Counted from the stretch's first letter, positions 36,313 to 46,175 are shown. The stretch: 64,000 bases of DNA from Alkalispirochaeta americana (GCF_900156105.1 NZ_FTMS01000010.1:62001-126000), one strand, 5' to 3'. The notes: a model not told the origin generated them from the letters alone. Made by a program: numbers and translations.

Positions 36313-38355
36313 ATCGCGCAAAAACCCCACCACATCCTTGTCGGCAAGGAACGCACTATACAGCTTGTCGCACTTTTTGATGTGGTTTGTGATCCAGTCC
36401 CGCAGGAACTCCATCACCTCGACCGCCACCAGGGGTTTCCCCTTCTCGAGATCAGCCCGGAGCTCTTTTACCCGAGACACCAGGAGGGCATGCTCTTCCT
36501 TGTGCTTCGCACACTGCGGGTATGCGAAGTGCTCCAGAGCTGCCTCTTCGGCGGAAAAATGATACCCCGCGTACTCAATCAGTTCATCAAAAACAGCGCG
36601 GAGCACCGTCTCGCCGGCTCCGTCTTGGAGGGCCTTATAGAGCTTGTTAATCAGGGAAAAAAGCTTTTTATGATGGTTGTCAAAGGTTTGCACCTGGACA
36701 GCCACGGCGGGAGTCCACTCTACCGCTGAGGACGTATAGGTCGAAGTGAGAATCTCCGTTATCACGTGGGAAGCAGCCAGAAGCTCCTGAAAGGAAGCTT
36801 CCCGTTCCGACGGATCGAGGGAATCATCGGGGCGCACCAGCTCGGCCACGAGTCCGTGCAACCGGCGATGGGTCTCATCGAGGCGCTGAAACGTTTTGGG
36901 AGAAGTAATTGCTGTTTTGCCGTCCCGGGCCAGCCACTTGCCAAGCTCGCAGGCGGTGTGATCGCGCAACTCCTCAGGGGCAATCGAGATACGCCCGTCC
37001 AGAACCATCCTGACCCGGGCAACCCAGGACATATGCTTCAGCATGATCGACGCCATCTGCAAACGCTTGCGTGCTTCAGCCTCAACCTGATCAGCCCCCG
37101 TTTGATATCCCTGAAGCACCTGAATCAGGTTGTCGATCTGGCTGTTGTTATCCATGCTGAGAGCAGAGATTCGTTCCGTCGATTCCGTAACATCCGTGGA
37201 GGCCTCCCCCACTTCGTTGATCATCACCACCGTATCCTGGGCGGCCGACCGGGTATCGGTGATCACCCGGGTAACCTCCCGGGCGCCCACACGCATTTCC
37301 TCGGCGCTCGAAGATATTTCCCGGGAAATCGTCTGGAGAGATTCTGCCGCCGAGATAACCTCCCTGGTCCCTGTGGACAGCTCCGCAGTAGCCGCTCCGA
37401 TCTCCCGGAAAGCCAGGGAGACCTCCCGGGCCTCGCTGTCGATCCGTCCGAAGGAGCTGTCGATCGCTGTCCCGGCACTCTGGGCGTCTTCTATTTTTTT
37501 TCCCAGGGTCGCCAGATTATCCGAGATGTGACGGGCGTTTGCAGCAGTCCCCTCGGCGAGTTTGCGGATCTCTGCTGCAACAACGGCAAAACCCCGGCCC
37601 GAGGAACCGGCGTGGGCAGCCTCAATGGCGGCGTTCATGGCAAGGAGGTTTGTCCTGGCAGCGATATCGTTGATCACGTCGATCATCTGGTGGACCGCCC
37701 CCACCCGCTCCACCACCTCGCCGATGATCGTTCCCGTGGTCGTCACAGCCCGGCGCCCCTCCTCGGTGGTATCCAGGAGCTGGTCGGCGGCTTCCCGTTT
37801 TTTTTCAGCCACCTGGGCCACGCTTTCGATCGAGGAAGACATCTCGGTCACAGCCGAGACGCTCTGCTCCACGGCAGCGCGCTGATCTCCGATTCGCCGG
37901 GCAAGGCTCTCCACAGAGGCCTGGATCTCCTCAACTGCCGCAGCACCCTCCTCAACTTGCCGGGACAGGCGAAGGACCCGGGCCTTTCCATCGGAACTGC
38001 GGGAGGATATCCGCGCCGTGGCAGCCAGGGTGTCTCCCACCTGGAACGCCAGTTTCCGCCCTGCGCCCTCGCTGGCCAGGGCAGATTCAGCAACCCGGGA
38101 AACTACATCGGCAAGCTCCCCCTGCCCGCCCTGATCAACGGCCTGGCCAAGACTCACCATAAGCTGCCTGAAGCGGAACGCCCAGCCGCCCAGCACGATC
38201 ACCCCCAGGGGGAAGACGCTTCGGCGAAGGAACAAACCAGCCCCCGAAAGATCGGAGAGCAGCACCAGAAGCAACAGCACCAGAACCGCTGCAGAACCAG
38301 CCATGTGCAAACGGCCTGCGGCACGAACCGCTCCGTTTCCTGCATTACTTTTCAT
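36295..38355 (-). CDS. methyl-accepting chemotaxis protein with CZB and bacteriohemerythrin domains
   Basis: A 686-residue chemoreceptor. Two short N-terminal membrane segments (residues ~20-35 and ~47-58) enclose no periplasmic domain. Residues ~130-420 are the signalling coiled coil with hairpin [19 protein letters not shown] at 232-250. Residues 440-500 are a CZB zinc domain (His441, Cys469 in ELGKWL context, His496, His500). Residues ~556-665 are bacteriohemerythrin with iron ligands around His562, His599, Glu603, His618, His622, His658 and Asp663. It therefore probably reports oxygen and zinc/hypochlorite status from the cytoplasm. Start has AAGGGAG six bases upstream. Confidence 0.93.
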   Translation of the reverse strand: MKSNAGNGAVRAAGRLHMAGSAAVLVLLLLVLLSDLSGAGLFLRRSVFPLGVIVLGGWAFRFRQLMVSLGQAVDQGGQGELADVVSRVAESALASEGAGRKLAFQVGDTLAATARISSRSSDGKARVLRLSRQVEEGAAAVEEIQASVESLARRIGDQRAAVEQSVSAVTEMSSSIESVAQVAEKKREAADQLLDTTEEGRRAVTTTGTIIGEVVERVGAVHQMIDVINDIAARTNLLAMNAAIEAAHAGSSGRGFAVVAAEIRKLAEGTAANARHISDNLATLGKKIEDAQSAGTAIDSSFGRIDSEAREVSLAFREIGAATAELSTGTREVISAAESLQTISREISSSAEEMRVGAREVTRVITDTRSAAQDTVVMINEVGEASTDVTESTERISALSMDNNSQIDNLIQVLQGYQTGADQVEAEARKRLQMASIMLKHMSWVARVRMVLDGRISIAPEELRDHTACELGKWLARDGKTAITSPKTFQRLDETHRRLHGLVAELVRPDDSLDPSEREASFQELLAASHVITEILTSTYTSSAVEWTPAVAVQVQTFDNHHKKLFSLINKLYKALQDGAGETVLRAVFDELIEYAGYHFSAEEAALEHFAYPQCAKHKEEHALLVSRVKELRADLEKGKPLVAVEVMEFLRDWITNHIKKCDKLYSAFLADKDVVGFLRDSGREK

Positions 38356-38366
38356 ACCAAACTCCC

Positions 38367-38409
38367 TTGTTGACTGTTCTTTGTTTACTGTTCCAGGTTT
38401 ACTGTTCCA
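38367..38409. repeat. 14-bp tandem repeat, 3 diverged copies, between DUF1028 and chemoreceptor genes
   Basis: Units ttgactgttctttg, tttactgttccagg and tttactgttccaga follow each other and run over the TAA stop of the DUF1028 gene. Confidence 0.7.
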
Positions 38410-39319
38410 GAAGCGTCGCCCAGCCCGCCGCATCCAGTCCTATCAGACCGGTGACAGCAAGCCGTCCTGCCAGCTCAATCCAGCGGGGATCATCCCGCCC
38501 CAAATCCTGCAAGGCCCTGCGCCCGGCCGGGATATCACCCGCTGCGGCCCTGCTCAAGGCCTCCCAGAATTGCAGCTCCCGGTTATCCGGGGCTTTTCGT
38601 CGAGCCTCTGCGTAGGCTGTTTCGGCACCGGCCATATCTCCCCGGGCCAGGGCATCATCACCCTTTTCGGCGGCAGCGTAGGCCCCGTGGAGGCTAATCA
38701 GCCGATTCAGCTCCTCCAGAGGCTCCCGGGAATCCTCCACGCGAAGATCCAGGATCGTTCCCTCCCGAACCGAAGCAACCCGATCCAGGGAAACGACCAC
38801 CATCGCTGCCGACTGGCGTCCTCGCAGGTCTCCTCCTGCAAGCTCCGCCGCCTGAAGGGCCGCAAACATCCGTTCTGCCAGGGCACCCCGGGACTCCCTG
38901 TAGGCCCGGGCCATCGCCTCGGGCACCCCGGGCCGGTCCATCATATTCGCCTGAACCGAGAGGAAGGGCTCCCGCAGGTGCCCCGCCCGGGCGATACAAC
39001 ACTCTCCGGTGTGGGAAGCGCTTTCTCCCGAAGGAGAAATCACCGCCACCTGACGCACCTGGGGGTGCTCGTCGCCCACCAGGAGCATGGCCAACACCGC
39101 CGGAGGAGCAAGCCCCCGCTCAAGCAGGGCCAGCCCCAGAGGGCCAAAATCAGCATTTACCACGGACTGGGTGACCACCACCCCCACTCCGGGCCGTGCC
39201 CAGGGAACCACGGAACCCACAGAAAAATAGTGGGACTGAACGGCGGCCCCCATGGTTCGCGTTTCCCGATCGACCGCTACAATCGAGTAGGTAGCTGCAA
39301 GTTTCTTCGTGTAAGCCAT
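38399..39319 (-). CDS. DUF1028 family Ntn-hydrolase-like protein
   Basis: A 306-residue protein of the DUF1028 family, which has an N-terminal-nucleophile-hydrolase-like fold. The start reads [22 protein letters not shown], with [20 protein letters not shown], and [13 protein letters not shown] as family hallmarks. The C-terminal ~90 residues look like TPR helices ([20 protein letters not shown]). Function unknown. The ATG at 39319 has no Shine-Dalgarno; GATACT lies nine bases upstream. It follows the methylase gene by 13 bp. Confidence 0.83.
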   Translation of the reverse strand: MAYTKKLAATYSIVAVDRETRTMGAAVQSHYFSVGSVVPWARPGVGVVVTQSVVNADFGPLGLALLERGLAPPAVLAMLLVGDEHPQVRQVAVISPSGESASHTGECCIARAGHLREPFLSVQANMMDRPGVPEAMARAYRESRGALAERMFAALQAAELAGGDLRGRQSAAMVVVSLDRVASVREGTILDLRVEDSREPLEELNRLISLHGAYAAAEKGDDALARGDMAGAETAYAEARRKAPDNRELQFWEALSRAAAGDIPAGRRALQDLGRDDPRWIELAGRLAVTGLIGLDAAGWATLLEQ

Positions 39320-39332
39320 CAGAAGGAGAGTA

Positions 39333-40550
39333 TCACCCGCAACCCCCACCACAGGCAAGGTCTTTCGTGTTCAAACCACGAACCATCCCTCGGGACGGGC
39401 AATCGGGAAGGCTGGAACGGCAATCCAGAAGAAAGAGAAACTCCTTGACCCTGCCTGGTCGGCTGCGAAGATTGCGGCTTCCCCGAAAGACCGCATAGGG
39501 CGTCTCGAAGAGGTCCACCGATCCCAGTTCCTGAAGCACCCCGAGAATATCCTCTCGCGAAAGAAAGCCCTCGCTATTGAAAGAGACCAGGATAAAGCGT
39601 GTTCTCAGAGACCGGAGAAGTTCCTCGAAAGCCCCGGCAACCCTGCGCCGGCTATTGTAGTCCGAACGGTTCCAGTCGGGAGGTATCCCCGAGACGGGAC
39701 TCACCTCCCGGGGCTCCTGGTACCGGGCAATCAGATTCAGCATGAAATAGTTCGAACCATAGGGATGCTGATTGTAGGGAGGGTCCAGATAGACCAGATC
39801 AAGAACATCCTCCTGCGCCAGACGTGGAGCAAGGTCGTTTGCATCTTCACGAAACACACTCCAGGATCCTTCCCAGGGAGAAAAGCAGGGATACCGCAGC
39901 TGAATATCCCCCCGGATTCGCGTCAAGGCGTCCTCGCCTGCTCCCCCGAACCGCCCCAGGCCGGTTCGTTTGTCCTTGTAGAAGCCCTTGAAGACTCCGG
40001 CTGTATTTGCGTGAACCGAGGCGGCCGCCAGGAGGGGGCCCAGGAAAAAGGGCTGGAGCTCTTTCTCGAGGCCCTCAATGTAATACCGGGCCGTATCGAG
40101 AAAACAGGCGTTGCGGCGCGTGTAAAACACCCGCTCACCGGCCCGAATATTCTCGTCGTCCGCAGGAGCGTAGTTCCGGGCGATGAACCCTTCCCTCAGC
40201 AAGCCCCTTCGCTCGTCTGCCGCGAGCTGGCTCGTCAGCTCGCGATACCGTTCGTTCAGGAGGCTCTCGTCGAGATCGCTCCTGTTCGTCAGGTAGCACC
40301 GGTTGATGACTTCGCTGTAATGCTCCAGATCGTTGGCGATCAGACGATGACAGACCTTCTTGAGATACCGGGCCACGATCCCCGACCCGGAAAAAAGATC
40401 AGCTCCGGCCAGAGAGGGGCGGCCAAGGCGGCAGAGGATCTCCTGTACCGCTTGATCTATGAGGGGAAGCAAGGCCCGTTTGTTGCCGATGCAGGTTATC
40501 ACTTGATCCCGTAGAAACGGTTCATCCCGCAGAAACGGTTGGGACACCAT
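39333..40550 (-). CDS. D12-class N6-adenine DNA methyltransferase (orphan)
   Basis: A 405-residue methylase. The SAM-binding motif is DLFSGSGIVARYL, the catalytic motif is VYLDPPYNQHPYGSNY (DPPY class), and NDLEHYSEVINRCYL lies between, the order of the alpha/D12 class. It is longer than Dam (~280) because of insertions. No restriction enzyme is adjacent. The N-terminus has a duplicated FLRDEP/FLRDQ from an 18-bp repeat. The ATG at 40550 lies only 24 bp from the divergent ABC exporter ATG. Recognition sequence unknown. Confidence 0.85.
   Translation of the reverse strand: MVSQPFLRDEPFLRDQVITCIGNKRALLPLIDQAVQEILCRLGRPSLAGADLFSGSGIVARYLKKVCHRLIANDLEHYSEVINRCYLTNRSDLDESLLNERYRELTSQLAADERRGLLREGFIARNYAPADDENIRAGERVFYTRRNACFLDTARYYIEGLEKELQPFFLGPLLAAASVHANTAGVFKGFYKDKRTGLGRFGGAGEDALTRIRGDIQLRYPCFSPWEGSWSVFREDANDLAPRLAQEDVLDLVYLDPPYNQHPYGSNYFMLNLIARYQEPREVSPVSGIPPDWNRSDYNSRRRVAGAFEELLRSLRTRFILVSFNSEGFLSREDILGVLQELGSVDLFETPYAVFRGSRNLRSRPGRVKEFLFLLDCRSSLPDCPSRGMVRGLNTKDLACGGGCG
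40509..40544. repeat. 18-bp tandem duplication at the methylase N-terminus
   Basis: cccgtagaaacggttcat is followed by cccgcagaaacggttggg. It encodes FLRDEP then FLRDQ on the minus strand. Confidence 0.75.
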
Positions 40551-40568
40551 AGCGATCCAGCCTATACT
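40539..40568 (+). promoter_or_regulatory. predicted leaderless promoter of the ABC exporter operon
   Basis: TTGGGA (40539-40544), 18-bp spacer, TATACT (40563-40568), six bases to the ATG at 40575. The -35 lies inside the divergent methylase coding region. Confidence 0.6.
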
Positions 40569-40588
40569 ACGGCGATGGACCATGACAA
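40559..40588 (-). promoter_or_regulatory. predicted promoter of the methylase gene
   Basis: Minus strand TTGTCA (40588-40583), 18-bp spacer, TAGGCT (40564-40559), eight bases to the ATG at 40550. The -35 lies inside the ABC exporter coding region; the two divergent promoters are interleaved. Confidence 0.4.
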
Positions 40589-42323
40589 CGCACTGCGATC
40601 AACCCTGAAAATCCTCTGGCCCTTTCTCCGTCCCTACCGGGCCCACCTGGCGGCGGCCTTCGGAGCGATGATTCTGGTGGACGGCTTTGCCTATATCGTG
40701 CCCGCAATCATCGCCTATGCCACAGATCATATCTATCCTTCCCTGCAGGAGCCGGGAATGCTCCGACGCCTGACAGCGCTCTCGGGAGGCCTCCTTGCTA
40801 TCGCCATCCTGCGGGGAATAGCGGTTCATCTGATGATCCGAACCTTCTGGTTCACCGCCGAGGCGGTGGTGCGGGATCTGCGAAACAGCCTCTACGAAAA
40901 GCTCCAGCACCTGGAAACAGCCTTCTACGATCAGGCCCGAACAGGCGACCTCATGTCTCGGGCAACCTGGGACATTCAGCTTATCCGGAACTTCATCGCC
41001 TTCGGCCTCGAGCATCGCCTGCGCATAACTCTGATCTCGGCAACAATCTTCGCTCTCATGCTTCTGCAGGACTGGCGCCTTGCCCTGGCGGTCTACACGG
41101 CGATTCCTCTTTTCATCGCGGCGATCATTCACTACAGCCGAAAGATGCGCTCCGCCGGAGCAGCCCAGCAACGCGAGATGGGACGCCTGAACACACACAT
41201 TCAGGAAAACATCACAGGAATACGGATCGTAAAGGCCTTTGCCCTGGAAGAAGAGGAAATAAAACGCTTTGACCGGCAAAACAAGCGAATGCTCCAACGG
41301 GATCTGGAGGCTTCCCTTCTCCAGGCGTACCTGAACCCGATCCTCCTGATCACCGACGGCGCGGGAGCCCTGATCGTGCTGGCCCTGGGAGGGTTCCGGG
41401 TCATCTCCGGCGATATGTCCCTGGGAACACTTCTGGCCTTTATTACCTATCTCTCGGTCATGGCCTTTCCCTTGCGGATTCTGGCCTTCAACACCGCTCT
41501 GGTAAATCAGGCCGCCAGCGCGGCCCACCGGGTCCGGCAAATCCTGACAAGCCCCGACCAGCACCAGCGGAACACCGGGCAATGCCGCACTCCCATCAGG
41601 GGAGCCATATCGTTCCAGGGCGTGGGATTTCACTACCATCCCGATACGCCCGTGCTCAAGGATGTCTCTTTCGAGATCGATCCGGGGGAACGAGTGGCCC
41701 TCTTCGGCCTCACCGGAGCAGGGAAAAGCACGCTTATATCCCTGATTCCCCGGTTCTACCCACCCACGGCAGGATCGATCCTGATCGACGGGGAGAACAT
41801 CGAGAACTGGGATCTCCCCTACCTGCGGTCCCGGATCGGAACGGTCCTGCAGGAAACCTTTCTCTTCTCCGCCACCATACGGGACAATATCGCCTTTGCC
41901 CGCCCCGATGCATCGGATCAGGAGATTCAGCAAGTGGCCCGCTACGCCCAGATCCATGATTTTATCATGACTCTTCCCCAGGGATACCACACCACCGTGG
42001 GAGAGTACGGAACGGGGCTCTCGGGCGGACAGCGGCAGCGGATCGCCATCGCCCGGACGCTCCTCCAGGATCCCCAGATCCTCATCCTGGATGATTCCAC
42101 CTCCAGCCTTGATGCGGTCACAGAACGACGTATCCAGCAACAGCTTCACACCCTCATGGCAGGGCGCACCACAATCATTATTGCCCAACGGGTTAGTTCC
42201 CTGGCCCTGGCAGACCGAATCATCGTGCTGGACAAGGGAACAGTTCAGGCCATGGACTCCCACGAGGTTTTGCTGGAGCAGAACAGCCTCTACCGGACAA
42301 TCTACGAGAAACAGGAGGTCTGA
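40575..42323 (+). CDS. ABC exporter subunit A (half transporter with degenerate Walker B)
   Basis: A 582-residue protein with an N-terminal six-helix exporter domain (residues ~20-320) and an ATPase domain. Walker A is GLTGAGKST and the signature LSGGQRQR is intact, but the Walker B catalytic Glu is replaced by Asp (LILDDSTSSLD). This is the hallmark of the degenerate site in heterodimeric exporters such as TM287/288 and BmrCD. The partner is the next gene, 3 bp downstream. Substrate unknown; relatives export drugs or peptides. The ATG at 40575 abuts the promoter. Confidence 0.93.
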   Translation: MDHDNALRSTLKILWPFLRPYRAHLAAAFGAMILVDGFAYIVPAIIAYATDHIYPSLQEPGMLRRLTALSGGLLAIAILRGIAVHLMIRTFWFTAEAVVRDLRNSLYEKLQHLETAFYDQARTGDLMSRATWDIQLIRNFIAFGLEHRLRITLISATIFALMLLQDWRLALAVYTAIPLFIAAIIHYSRKMRSAGAAQQREMGRLNTHIQENITGIRIVKAFALEEEEIKRFDRQNKRMLQRDLEASLLQAYLNPILLITDGAGALIVLALGGFRVISGDMSLGTLLAFITYLSVMAFPLRILAFNTALVNQAASAAHRVRQILTSPDQHQRNTGQCRTPIRGAISFQGVGFHYHPDTPVLKDVSFEIDPGERVALFGLTGAGKSTLISLIPRFYPPTAGSILIDGENIENWDLPYLRSRIGTVLQETFLFSATIRDNIAFARPDASDQEIQQVARYAQIHDFIMTLPQGYHTTVGEYGTGLSGGQRQRIAIARTLLQDPQILILDDSTSSLDAVTERRIQQQLHTLMAGRTTIIIAQRVSSLALADRIIVLDKGTVQAMDSHEVLLEQNSLYRTIYEKQEV

Positions 42324-42326
42324 GAC

Positions 42327-44117
42327 ATGCTGAACAAAGGGAGCACCCGCCAGATCCCGTTGCCCCGGGAGGAAGTTTCCCGGGGTTTTGACTGGACCAT
42401 CCTGAGACGTCTCCTGGGATACCTGAGAGGCTATACCCGCAGCCTGGTGCTGATGTACACCCTGGCGATCATCGCCGTGGGATGCACCGTGACGATCCCT
42501 CTTCTCCTGCAAATCGGTATCGACCGTTATATTGTCCCGGGAGACCTCCGGGGCCTGGCAAAACTTCTGACTTTTCTGGCAGCACTTCTGGCGGTTCTCT
42601 ACTGGAGCAACCGCTACCAGGGAATACTCATGATGAAAATCGGCTACGGCCTGCTTTCATCGCTCAGAAAAGATCTGGTTACAGGCCTCCAGTATCTCTC
42701 CTTCCGCTTTTACGACACCCACCAGGCAGGACAGATCATGAGCCGCGTCACCAACGATATCCAGGTCCTGGAAGAGCTCCTCCGGGCCGGCCTCGATACG
42801 GTGGTGGTTGATGTCCTCACCCTGGTCGGTTTGATCGCCGCCATGATGATCCTCGATCTTCGGCTGAGCCTGGTTCTGGTGATCACCCTTCCCCTGTTCT
42901 GCCTTCTGGTCTTTGGCCTTCAGGAGCAACTGATCAAACGGGGACGCCGAATCCAGCACACTCTCTCGGTCGTGAACGCCTTCCTGAACGAATCCATCTC
43001 GGGAATCAAGGTCATCCGCACCTTTGCCAGGGAAGACGAGAACATCAGAAACTTTGCCCGGATCAATCAGGAATATTACGAAGAAGCACGAACCTTCTAC
43101 CCCCTGAACGCCCTCTTCTGGCAGAGCGTGGTCACCCTGGGCCTCACCGGAACAGCGCTGGTTCTTCTGGGCGGGGGAATACTTCTTCACCGCGAGGCAA
43201 TCTCTCTGGGCGTAATTGCAGCTTTTCTGGTCTACATTAACCGGTTCTTCCAGCCACTCCAGAAAATCAGCAATATGCTGAACCAGATGAGCCGGGCCAT
43301 GGCATCGGCCGAGCGAATCTTTTCGCTTATGGACGAGACCCTCCAGGTCTCAGACGAGGATCTTTCCGAAGATTTTTCCCCCTCCCGTTCCATCCGGGGC
43401 GAGGTATCTTTCCGGAATGTCTGGTTTGCCTACGAGGGGGAAGACTACGTTGTCCAGGATATCTCCTTTACCGCCCGGCCCGGAGAGACCCTGGCCGTGG
43501 TGGGTGCCACCGGTGCGGGGAAAAGCACCATCATGAACCTCCTGTGCCGCTTCTACGATCCGCTTCGGGGAAGCGTTCTGGTGGATCACCAGGATCTGAG
43601 AACCCTTCCCCAGCAGTGGTTCCGCTCCCGAATAGCTCTGGTCATGCAAGACGCCGGAATTTTTTCGGGGACCATCGCCGAAAACGTTCGGTTCGGAGAA
43701 CCCCGTGCCCCGGAAGAGCGAATCCATCAGGTTTTTCAGGATATGGGAGTCCAGGAGATGATCCAGTCTTTACCCGAGGGAATCCACACCCAGGTGGGAG
43801 AACGGGGAAACAACCTCTCCATCGGCCAGCGTCAGATTGTTGCCTTTGCAAGGGCCCTTATCAGGGACCCCACGGTGCTGATTCTGGACGAGGCCGGCGC
43901 CTACCTGGATATCCGAACCGAACAACTTGTCCACAAAGCCCTGGAACGGCTCCGCCGGGGCAGGACCACCTTTGTCATAGCCCACCGCCTGGCGACGATC
44001 CGCACAGCCGATCGGATTCTGGTGATGCATCAGGGAAAGATCGTCGAGGAAGGCACCCACCAAGAGCTTGCAGCACAAAACGGACGCTACGCCTGCCTCC
44101 TGCGGCACCAGAGGTAA
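42327..44117 (+). CDS. ABC exporter subunit B (half transporter with intact Walker B)
   Basis: A 596-residue half transporter. The membrane domain covers residues ~30-340. The ATPase domain has Walker A GATGAGKST and Walker B LILDEAGAYLD with the catalytic Glu, but the signature is LSIGQRQI instead of LSGGQ. The non-canonical signature completes the degenerate site formed with subunit A, while its own Walker motifs pair with the intact signature of A. A heterodimer with one active ATP site is therefore expected. Confidence 0.93.
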   Translation: MLNKGSTRQIPLPREEVSRGFDWTILRRLLGYLRGYTRSLVLMYTLAIIAVGCTVTIPLLLQIGIDRYIVPGDLRGLAKLLTFLAALLAVLYWSNRYQGILMMKIGYGLLSSLRKDLVTGLQYLSFRFYDTHQAGQIMSRVTNDIQVLEELLRAGLDTVVVDVLTLVGLIAAMMILDLRLSLVLVITLPLFCLLVFGLQEQLIKRGRRIQHTLSVVNAFLNESISGIKVIRTFAREDENIRNFARINQEYYEEARTFYPLNALFWQSVVTLGLTGTALVLLGGGILLHREAISLGVIAAFLVYINRFFQPLQKISNMLNQMSRAMASAERIFSLMDETLQVSDEDLSEDFSPSRSIRGEVSFRNVWFAYEGEDYVVQDISFTARPGETLAVVGATGAGKSTIMNLLCRFYDPLRGSVLVDHQDLRTLPQQWFRSRIALVMQDAGIFSGTIAENVRFGEPRAPEERIHQVFQDMGVQEMIQSLPEGIHTQVGERGNNLSIGQRQIVAFARALIRDPTVLILDEAGAYLDIRTEQLVHKALERLRRGRTTFVIAHRLATIRTADRILVMHQGKIVEEGTHQELAAQNGRYACLLRHQR

Positions 44118-44133
44118 CGTCCGGCAAATATCC

Positions 44134-46143
44134 TCAGGACGATGTCTCTTCCGATAGCGGGGGAGCAGACCGATCCCGATTGGCAGACCGATCAGGAGTG
44201 AAGGACAGATCCAGCGCAGGAGCCTGGCCAGGCCGCCGGAGCAGCTGACCAGGTTCGGGGCAGAGGATCTCCGGCCGGGCGTAATGGAACCCCTGGGCGA
44301 TGGTACAAAAGGTCTCCTTCAGCTTGTCCGCCTGCTCCTGCGTCTCCACGCCTTCGGCCACGATGGTAAGGCCATAGAGGGTCGCCACGGAACAAATCAG
44401 ATGGAAAAGCTTGAAGCTTTTCTCGTCGTTGCAGATATGCTCCACAAAGGAGCGGTCAATCTTCAGCTCGGTGAACGCCAGGGAATGGATACAGTAGAGC
44501 GAGGAGAAGCCCGTCCCGAAATCGTCAAGGGAGACTCCCACACCAAAACGGGTAAGTTCGCCCAGCACCTGCTGCATCAAGGGCATATCCTCGATGAGCA
44601 CATCCTCGGTGATCTCGAAGATAATCTGCGACGGGTCCACACCAGCGCGCCTTATGGCATCGATCACGTACTCGCTGAACCCGGCCATTCCAAAGAAGTG
44701 TGCCGAGGCGTTGATTGCCACGGGCGTTTTTGGGCCGTAGTGTTTTTCGATCTCGGGCATCTGATCGAGAATCATCCTGAAAATCAGGCGGCTGAAGGGT
44801 ATGGTCAGGTGAGCCCTGAGGATAGCCGGAATAAAGATGTTCGGAGAAACCGATCCCAACTCGGGAGAATCCCACCGGGCCAGGGCCTCCACGCCCAGGA
44901 TTTTTCCGGAGTGGACATCCACCTTGGGCTGGTAGGCGATGCGAAACTCCTCCTGCTGGATCGCCCGCTCCAGCAAGTTCTGAAGGCGCAGCGTCTCGTC
45001 GGCCCCGGCGAGCATCTCGGGAGCAAAAAAGACGAGCCCCTCCCGCAGGTGCTCCTTCGCCCAGCGCAGGGCGATGCTTGCACGGCGCCAGCAGACCTCA
45101 AGACTGTCACCGTCCCCGGGATAGGAGGAAACACCGCAGTAGTAGGCGATGCGGTGCCCGTGACGGGCCGCTGGAAAGGCCCGATCGGTGGCGGCACAAA
45201 AGCGGCTGAACTCCCGTTGCAGATCCTCCTCGTCGGCCCCCTCGATCCAGAGGGCAAACTCATCCCCTCCAATCCGTGCGTAGTACTGGGGATAGGTCTC
45301 CTCCTTTTGAAGGAGTTCTGCCACGGTGCGCAGCACCTGATCCCCCCGATCGTTTCCGAACATGGCGTTGATCACCCGGAAGGCCTTGATATCAAGCAGC
45401 ACCACGAACCCCTGCACCCCTGGCCCGGAGAGCCGCTCCTGGAGATATTCCTCGAAGCGATGCCGGTTGGGCAAACCCGTGAGGGAATCGTAGAAGGCAA
45501 GACGCTCGATACGCCCCTTGGACCGGTCCAGTTCATGGATGTGCCGGAGCAATCCCGACCTGAAGGTGTTCACCGTGATCCCGCTGACGCAGGCAAAGCC
45601 GGTCATGATGATCCCGTGGAAGATCCAGGTCAGGGGGCTGTTCACCCTCATGGCGGCCTGGGGAGTGTAGGAGACAACCCCCAGAAAAACGAGGAGGGCC
45701 AGAAGGGGAAAGACCAGAAGCATTCCTCCCACGGCAACCAGGGCTGCCCGGGGCCGCACAGTGACCACCACAATCATGATCACCGAGCAGAGCAAAATGG
45801 TGCCGCTTCCCAGGAGCCCGTTAAACACAAAGGAAAGCGTGGCGATGGGAGTAACTACCAGAATGATCAGGGCAAGCTTCAGCAGGGTTCCCAGGACCTT
45901 CCGGAAGGTTAGCCCCCCGGCAAGGAGCAGAACAGCCAGGAGATCGGCCCACAACATGACAAAAGTTTGCCGATCGAGGCCGTGCAGAAAGGCCGCCAGG
46001 GCGTGGAGAATTCCCGCCAGGAGAAGAAATACAACGCCCAGGAGGAGATACAGGTTCAGGAGGGCATCAATTTGTTGTTGTATTGAGGCAGCCGGAAAAT
46101 CCTGCGCCCCCCCCTTGCGGGGTTCTTTCGATAACCACGTCAC
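44134..46143 (-). CDS. membrane GGDEF-EAL protein, probable c-di-GMP phosphodiesterase
   Basis: A 669-residue protein with about six membrane segments (residues ~25-190), a GGDEF domain and an EAL domain. The EAL domain keeps the catalytic set: EAL in GVEALARW, INASA, EITED, LDDFGTG, LKIDRSF and VAEGVET. The GGDEF motif GGDEF is intact but the metal-binding strand reads LDIKAFRVINAMFG, lacking the second Asp and the ND pair, so cyclase activity is doubtful and the domain may be a GTP sensor. The GTG start has GGAGG upstream and a clear promoter at 46176-46205. Confidence 0.9.
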   Translation of the reverse strand: MTWLSKEPRKGGAQDFPAASIQQQIDALLNLYLLLGVVFLLLAGILHALAAFLHGLDRQTFVMLWADLLAVLLLAGGLTFRKVLGTLLKLALIILVVTPIATLSFVFNGLLGSGTILLCSVIMIVVVTVRPRAALVAVGGMLLVFPLLALLVFLGVVSYTPQAAMRVNSPLTWIFHGIIMTGFACVSGITVNTFRSGLLRHIHELDRSKGRIERLAFYDSLTGLPNRHRFEEYLQERLSGPGVQGFVVLLDIKAFRVINAMFGNDRGDQVLRTVAELLQKEETYPQYYARIGGDEFALWIEGADEEDLQREFSRFCAATDRAFPAARHGHRIAYYCGVSSYPGDGDSLEVCWRRASIALRWAKEHLREGLVFFAPEMLAGADETLRLQNLLERAIQQEEFRIAYQPKVDVHSGKILGVEALARWDSPELGSVSPNIFIPAILRAHLTIPFSRLIFRMILDQMPEIEKHYGPKTPVAINASAHFFGMAGFSEYVIDAIRRAGVDPSQIIFEITEDVLIEDMPLMQQVLGELTRFGVGVSLDDFGTGFSSLYCIHSLAFTELKIDRSFVEHICNDEKSFKLFHLICSVATLYGLTIVAEGVETQEQADKLKETFCTIAQGFHYARPEILCPEPGQLLRRPGQAPALDLSFTPDRSANRDRSAPPLSEETSS

Positions 46144-46175
46144 AACGCCTCCGGTATCAGACTCGGATATCTTAC

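Noticed and set aside
36766-38373. 535-codon open frame antisense to the chemoreceptor
   Set aside because: Shadow frame caused by alanine/glutamate codon bias in the receptor coiled coil.
39333-40550. Restriction-modification system
   Set aside because: No endonuclease or specificity gene adjacent; only the methylase is present.
40599-42512. 637-codon open frame antisense to the ABC exporter
   Set aside because: Shadow frame without recognisable motifs opposite a fully conserved ABC gene.
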